Positions 60,198 through 64,000 of a stretch of DNA of 64,000 nucleotides are shown here, one piece after another; positions within the stretch are counted from its first letter, which is position 1, and each line of letters begins with the position of its first letter. Source of the DNA: Myxococcales bacterium (GTDB taxonomy: Bacteria; Myxococcota; Myxococcia; Myxococcales; Myxococcaceae); assembly GCA_020846875.1 (NCBI GenBank), contig JADLDB010000009.1, positions 62,001-126,000 of the forward strand, in the 5' to 3' direction. The notes beneath the pieces were generated by a model. That model worked only from the letters and a program-made list of their open reading frames with translations, did no database searches and was not told the origin of the DNA. Made by a program: the position numbers and the translations under genes.

Positions 60198-60845
60198 TCA
60201 CAGCAGCGCGCCCACGGCCACCCGGAAGGCGGCCCGCCGCCGCCCGCCCTGGGCGACGAAGGGCACCGGGCCCACCACCCGCACCCTCGGGAAGCGGCGC
60301 TCCAGCTCGGCGCGGTTCACCCTCACCGACGGCTCCCGGCCCCGCGTCGCCTGGACCAGCACCACGCCGGCCACCCGGGCGCCACGCTGGAGCAAGGCCA
60401 GGAGCGTCAGCGTGGTGTGGTTGATGGTCCCCAGCCCCGCGCGCGCCACCACCACCACCGGCAGCCCCAGCAGCACCGCCAGGTCGATCACGTCCTGCCT
60501 CGGCGTGAGCGGCACGTGCAGGCCTCCCGCCCCCTCCACCACCACCGGATGCCCGGCGTACCTCTGCAGCAGCGCCTTCACCTTCCGTGGATCGCCCGCG
60601 TCCCCTCCCGGCGCCGCCATCGCCGGCGCCAGCGGCCGCTTGAAGCGGAACAGGCACACTGACGCCTTCGGCTGCCAGCCGCCCGCCGCCCGCCACAGCG
60701 CCTCGCTGTCCGACGCGCCGCCCGTCTCGTAGGGCTTGAGCGCGAACGGCGTCTCCCCGCGCGCCCGCAGCACCTCCAACAGCGCCACCGACACCTGCGT
60801 CTTCCCCACCCCGGTGTCGGTGCCGGTCACGAAGTAGCCGCGCAC
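60198..60845 (-). CDS. bioD: Dethiobiotin synthetase
   Basis: 215 residues from GTG 60843-60845, two bases after the histidine kinase stop. BioD carboxylates 7,8-diaminopelargonic acid to dethiobiotin using ATP and CO2, the next-to-last step of biotin synthesis. P-loop FVTGTDTGVGKTQVSVALLE near the start; KPYETGGASDSEALWRAAG contains the KPV/KP-like signature; VVVEGAGGLHVPLT and GLGTINHTTLTLLAL are also typical. No bioA, bioF or bioB is in the window. Confidence 0.9.
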   Translation of the reverse strand: MRGYFVTGTDTGVGKTQVSVALLEVLRARGETPFALKPYETGGASDSEALWRAAGGWQPKASVCLFRFKRPLAPAMAAPGGDAGDPRKVKALLQRYAGHPVVVEGAGGLHVPLTPRQDVIDLAVLLGLPVVVVARAGLGTINHTTLTLLALLQRGARVAGVVLVQATRGREPSVRVNRAELERRFPRVRVVGPVPFVAQGGRRRAAFRVAVGALL

Positions 60846-60847
60846 CG

Positions 60848-61765
60848 TCAGGCCCCCAGCCGCAGCGGCAGGGCGATCCGGAACAGCGCGCCTCCACCCG
60901 GCGCCTCGTCCACGCTCACCGTGCCGCCCATGGCCGTCGCCGCCGCCTTCACCGAGAACAGGCCCATCCCGCTGCCGGCCGCCTTGGTGGTGACGAGCGC
61001 GTCGAACAACCCTGGCCGCCGCTCCGCTGCAATGCCCGGCCCGTCGTCCTGCACCTCGAGGACCGCGCGCTCCTCGTCGTGGCGCGTCCGCACCGTCACC
61101 CGCCCCTTCCCGTCCGTCGCCTCTCCCGCGTTCACCACCAGGTTGGTGACGATCTGCGAGACGAACACCGGGCTCGCGTTCAGCTCGATGGGCTGCGGCA
61201 GCTCGACCTGCAGCTTCGCGCGGCGGAGCGCCGGGTGGTGGCGGACCAACTCCACCGCCTCGCGCACCACCGAGGTCAGCTCGATCGGCTGCGCCGACGT
61301 GCGCGCCTGCTTGCCCGCCTGCACCAGGCGGCGGTTGAGCTGCACCAGGTGATCGAGCGCCTCGCGGATCCGCTCCATGGTGGCGTGGTCGATCTGCCCT
61401 CCGCGGATCAACTGCAGCTCCGTCAGCACCACCGCCAGCACGTTGTTCGCGTCGTGCGCCACCGAGGACGCGATCAGCCCCGCGAAGACGCGGCGCTCGT
61501 TGGCGATCATCGCCCGCTCCCGCTGCACCAACTCCTGGCCCGCCTCCTCGATCCGCCGGAGCGCGAACCGGCTGGCCAGAAAGAGCGCGGCGGAGCTCAC
61601 CACCATGAAGCCCCAGCCCTTCCAGAGCTCGATCCGCTCCAGCTCTTCCTTGGTGTGGGCGCTGCTCGCCGCGAAGGAGCCGGAGAAGGTGACCCACGCC
61701 CCCGCGAGCAGCAGGTACCCACCCGCCAACAACGCTGCCCAGCGGAGCGCCTTCACCGAGCGCAC
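60848..61765 (-). CDS. Membrane sensor histidine kinase
   Basis: 305 residues from GTG 61763-61765 (a TTG further up is possible). Two membrane helices (ALRWAALLAGGYLLLAGAWVTF and KGWGFMVVSSAALFLASRFAL) bracket a short ~25-residue outer loop, so it likely senses within the membrane. A short coiled coil leads to the phospho-acceptor His104 in SSVAHDANNVLAVVLT. The ATPase domain has N-box SQIVTNLVVNAGEAT, G1 VQDDGPGIA, and GSGMGLFSVKAAATAMGG. No response regulator gene is adjacent, so it is an orphan kinase in an operon with bioD. Confidence 0.88.
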   Translation of the reverse strand: MRSVKALRWAALLAGGYLLLAGAWVTFSGSFAASSAHTKEELERIELWKGWGFMVVSSAALFLASRFALRRIEEAGQELVQRERAMIANERRVFAGLIASSVAHDANNVLAVVLTELQLIRGGQIDHATMERIREALDHLVQLNRRLVQAGKQARTSAQPIELTSVVREAVELVRHHPALRRAKLQVELPQPIELNASPVFVSQIVTNLVVNAGEATDGKGRVTVRTRHDEERAVLEVQDDGPGIAAERRPGLFDALVTTKAAGSGMGLFSVKAAATAMGGTVSVDEAPGGGALFRIALPLRLGA

Positions 61766-61827
61766 CTTATCCGCACCGTCGAAAGAAGGACCGCCCAAAG
61801 GCCGCCTGTGGAAGACTCGGAAGCCCT

Positions 61828-62640
61828 ATGGCGCGTGTGCTGCCCGTGGTGCTGCTCCTGGCCCTGCCGGCGTGGGCGAAGGACATCCCACCTGCCCCTG
61901 CCGGGGAGGTGTACACGCTGGACGAAGCAGGCCTGGTGTCCTCTTCCGACGAGCTGCACCTCTCTTCGCTGCAGCGCACCGCCCTCGACACCTACAACAC
62001 GCCGATCGTGGTGGTGACCATCTCGCGGGTCAGCGACTACGGCGAGGCGTCCGTCGAGGCGCTGGCCACCCGCTGGTTCAACACCTGGAACATCGGCACC
62101 TTGGGCCTGGAGCAGGGGGCCAACCAGGGCGTCCTCTTGCTGGTGGCGGTGGAGGATCGCCGCGCGCGCATCGAGCTGGGCGCCGACTGGGGCCACGACT
62201 GGGACGGCTTCACCCAGCAGATCATGGATGGGACGATCGTCCCCCGCTTCAAGTCGGGGAATTACTCCGCCGGCATCGTCGGCGGTGTCGAGTCGCTGCT
62301 GGAGATGGCGAAGCAGGGCCCGCACAGCCACCCGCCGGGCGACTTCCTCGAGCAGAAGGTCCGGCCGATGTGCAAGTACAGCCTGCTCGATCCGATGCCC
62401 TTCCTGGCGATGATGGGGCTGGGCCTGGCGCTGATCCTCCTCGGCGCCTTCGGCAAGACGAGCCACAGCGGGCTGCTCATCGGCGTGGGCGTGGGGCTGA
62501 TCGTCTTCGCGGCCTTCACCTACGTGGTGATCGTCCTCCTGCTGGCCATCTTCGGGCGGCGGGGACGCGGGGGCGGCGGGGGCGGCCGGGGGTTCTCGGG
62601 TGGGTTTTCGGGAGGCGGCGGCGCCTCGGGGAGCTGGTGA
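61828..62640 (+). CDS. TPM-domain membrane protein (DUF477 type)
   Basis: 270 residues. Signal peptide 1-17 (VLPVVLLLALPAWA). A TPM domain follows at ~30-155: LDEAGLVSSSDELHLSSLQR, TPIVVVTISRVSDYGEASVE, WNIGTLGLEQGANQGVLLLVAVEDRRARIELGAD. Then two membrane helices (~190-240) and the typical glycine-rich end [23 protein letters not shown], split only by FS pairs. TPM proteins are implicated in photosystem repair in plants; in bacteria they are linked to envelope stress, with activity unproven. Three bases separate it from the next TPM gene. Confidence 0.9.
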   Translation: MARVLPVVLLLALPAWAKDIPPAPAGEVYTLDEAGLVSSSDELHLSSLQRTALDTYNTPIVVVTISRVSDYGEASVEALATRWFNTWNIGTLGLEQGANQGVLLLVAVEDRRARIELGADWGHDWDGFTQQIMDGTIVPRFKSGNYSAGIVGGVESLLEMAKQGPHSHPPGDFLEQKVRPMCKYSLLDPMPFLAMMGLGLALILLGAFGKTSHSGLLIGVGVGLIVFAAFTYVVIVLLLAIFGRRGRGGGGGGRGFSGGFSGGGGASGSW

Positions 62641-62643
62641 GAG

Positions 62644-63306
62644 ATGAACGCCAACGACTTCCTCGCCGACAAGAAGCCGGTGGAGGACGCGATCGCGCGC
62701 CTCGAGCAGAAGAGCACCGCCGAGGTGGTGTGCGTGGTGGCGACCGAGTCGGGCCGCTACGACCGGGCCGAGTCCTTCTTCGGCGTCGCGCTCGGGCTGG
62801 TGGGCCTGGCGATCGCCGACGGCGCCTGGGCCTCGTGGGGACCACCCGGGAGCTGGACGGGCCCTGCACCGCTCGTCGCGCAGGCGGCCGGCGTGGTGGT
62901 GGGCTTCCTGGCCGGCCTGCTGCTGGCCAGCTTCGTCCACCCCCTGCGCCGGCTGCTCGTGTCCGCCCGCGAGCAGGAGGAAGAGGTGCGCCGCGCCGCG
63001 TGGGCGGCCTTCAGCGGCTCGCGGGTGGGCTCGACCGCCGGGAGGACGGGTGTCCTGGTGTACGTGTCCCTCTTCGAGCACCGGGTGGTGGTGCTGCTCG
63101 ACAGCGGCGTGCGCGCCGTCGTCGAGGAAGGCTTCGCGCAGCAGTTGGTGGACAAGGCGGTCGCGGGCCTCAAGGCGGGCCGGCGCGCCGAGGTGCTGGC
63201 CGAGCTGGTGGACCAGGTGGGCGAGGCGCTGGCCGCGAAGCTGCCTCCGGCGGCGAAGACGGCCAACGAGCTGCCCAATCACGTGATCGCGCTCCACCCG
63301 CGGTGA
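62644..63306 (+). CDS. TPM-domain membrane protein, second of a pair
   Basis: 220 residues, no signal peptide. TPM-like core is split around two membrane helices: KKPVEDAIARLEQKSTAEVVCVVATESGRYD at the start, helices at about 45-65 and 82-105, then TGVLVYVSLFEHRVVVLLDSGVRAVVEEG. The usual second domain strand order is kept. A very similar pairing of TPM genes (one with, one without signal) occurs in other proteobacterial relatives, consistent with a heteromeric complex. Translationally coupled to its partner. Confidence 0.88.
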   Translation: MNANDFLADKKPVEDAIARLEQKSTAEVVCVVATESGRYDRAESFFGVALGLVGLAIADGAWASWGPPGSWTGPAPLVAQAAGVVVGFLAGLLLASFVHPLRRLLVSAREQEEEVRRAAWAAFSGSRVGSTAGRTGVLVYVSLFEHRVVVLLDSGVRAVVEEGFAQQLVDKAVAGLKAGRRAEVLAELVDQVGEALAAKLPPAAKTANELPNHVIALHPR

Positions 63307-63310
63307 CGAC

Positions 63311-63329
63311 GGTCCGGAAAGCGCGGACC
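63311..63329. terminator. Hairpin after the TPM gene pair
   Basis: GGTCCG (63311-63316) and CGGACC (63324-63329) make a perfect 6-bp stem with a 7-nt loop, starting 5 bases after the stop codon at 63306. No T-run follows. Confidence 0.45.
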
Positions 63330-63516
63330 GCGTCCGGAAGCTCTTCGGTCACGCCGCTCGCGCGCTGGGGTGGAGCGCTGACAAGCCCGGCAAAGCGGAG
63401 TGACCGGCTGACGAGGGGGCCCTCTTCGAGCGGCCGGCCGTCCCAGCGCCCGGGTGCTCCGCTCGCGCGGAAAGTCCGCCTCACGCCTCGTGCGAGCCCG
63501 GCTCCTCCGGCTGGAC

Positions 63517-64000
63517 TCACGCGGCGTGATCGATCGACGCGCCCGGGCTCAACGCGGGGTGTCGCGCGGCCCTCGCCAAGAGCTCGAGGATGCGCCCCGC
63601 CCGCTCCAGGCTCGCGTCGCGCACCGCCCAGGCCCGCAGCGCGTAGCCGTCCGCCAGCTCGGTCCACTGCCTCGCCGGTGAGAGGCCCACGCCCGCGCGC
63701 ACCAGCGCCGTCATCCGCTCCACCTCGGGCTCGAAGGCACCCAGCCGCTCTCGCGCCAGGTAGTCGAGGTACGGGGGCTCGGTGCCGGGGATGACGCGGA
63801 ACACCAGCAACGGCCCGGTGGCCGTCTCGAGCAACTCCTGCAGCGTGGAGTGGGCCAGGCTGCCCATCACCGGGACGTCGGTGAGGCCGTAGAGCGCCGC
63901 CAGGAGCGGGTGCGCGAGGAAGCCCAGCGCCGCGAAGCCAGGCCGATCCCCGTAGGCCGCGTTCAGCGAGGCGCGCAGCCTGTCATCCCGGCCGCACAGC
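63517..64000 (-). CDS. Hypothetical protein, C-terminal part (cut by window edge)
   Basis: At least 160 residues are visible; the frame stays open through the right edge, so the start lies beyond. The first visible part reads LCGRDDRLRASLNAAYGD and LGFLAHPLLAALYGLTDVP, then EPEVERMTALVRAGVGLSP and a helical end (AGRILELLARAARHPAL). It is Leu/Ala-rich and mostly helical with no membrane segment, and no motif I know. The C-terminus is short and polar (GASIDHAA). Confidence 0.65.
   Translation of the reverse strand, partial: LCGRDDRLRASLNAAYGDRPGFAALGFLAHPLLAALYGLTDVPVMGSLAHSTLQELLETATGPLLVFRVIPGTEPPYLDYLARERLGAFEPEVERMTALVRAGVGLSPARQWTELADGYALRAWAVRDASLERAGRILELLARAARHPALSPGASIDHAA

Noticed and set aside
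1-64000. tRNA, rRNA, insertion sequence, integrase or prophage
   Set aside because: No cloverleaf-like stretch, rRNA signature, transposase motif or att-like duplication was found on reading both strands; this cannot replace a tRNAscan or ISfinder run.

Overview
The DNA is very GC-rich (roughly 70%), densely packed with genes on both strands, and carries gene families typical of predatory, gliding myxobacteria (Myxococcota, probably Myxococcaceae-like): a Ser/Thr kinase with a C-terminal DUF2378 (Mxa TIGR02265-type) domain, a kinase-ATPase-TPR giant, a PEGA lipoprotein, at least eight lipoproteins, glycine/threonine-rich and Cys-rich surface proteins, and a protein ending in a MYXO-CTERM-like tail. 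I see no rRNA, tRNA, insertion sequence, phage or CRISPR array. It reads as an ordinary chromosomal region, not an island. The genus is inferred only from gene content.

Layout. 1-4505 (minus): PEGA lipoprotein, DUF2378 kinase, BsuPI-type lipoprotein, methyltransferase and a POTRA/BamA-like outer-membrane protein cut by the window edge. 4745-12290: a lipoprotein, thiL, a GtrA-like membrane protein, a superfamily 1 helicase, a DUF255/thioredoxin-like protein and a small basic protein. 12287-17138 (minus): a transglutaminase-domain protein followed by an 1116-residue kinase/NB-ARC-like/TPR protein. 17301-21408 (plus): a sphingosine-1-phosphate-lyase-like PLP enzyme, TSUP and DUF819 permeases and an ArsC-acetyltransferase fusion, preceded by a strong inverted repeat. 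21417-31765: homocysteine methyltransferase with a CxxCH lipoprotein, a LamG surface protein, DUF2233 protein, aldehyde dehydrogenase, methyltransferase and FKBP isomerase.

31802-46326: hypothetical secreted proteins, UPF0489, AEC transporter, RNase D, a ttcA-terB-phnD-like operon, DUF4079 protein, an ECF sigma/anti-sigma pair, an M20 peptidase divergent from astA, an M23 peptidase and an SMP-30-like propeller. 46334-53848: a chemoreceptor-like signalling domain fused to a family-5 solute-binding domain (the most unusual protein here), a mini-transglutaminase, a YdcF-like protein and an 880-residue Cys/Gly-rich lipoprotein with 18-bp DNA repeats. 53866-64000: a second Cys-rich lipoprotein, membrane and TPR proteins, DedA, bioD with a histidine kinase, two TPM-domain proteins and a hypothetical gene cut by the right edge.

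Recurring theme: many convergent gene pairs end only 4-21 bp apart, and short palindromes at these junctions include both stop codons, suggesting shared two-way terminators. No complete new defence or biosynthetic system is visible. The best leads are the receptor/binding-protein fusion, the cytosolic PhnD-like protein in the ttcA operon, and the lyase/permease/arsenate-reductase cluster.
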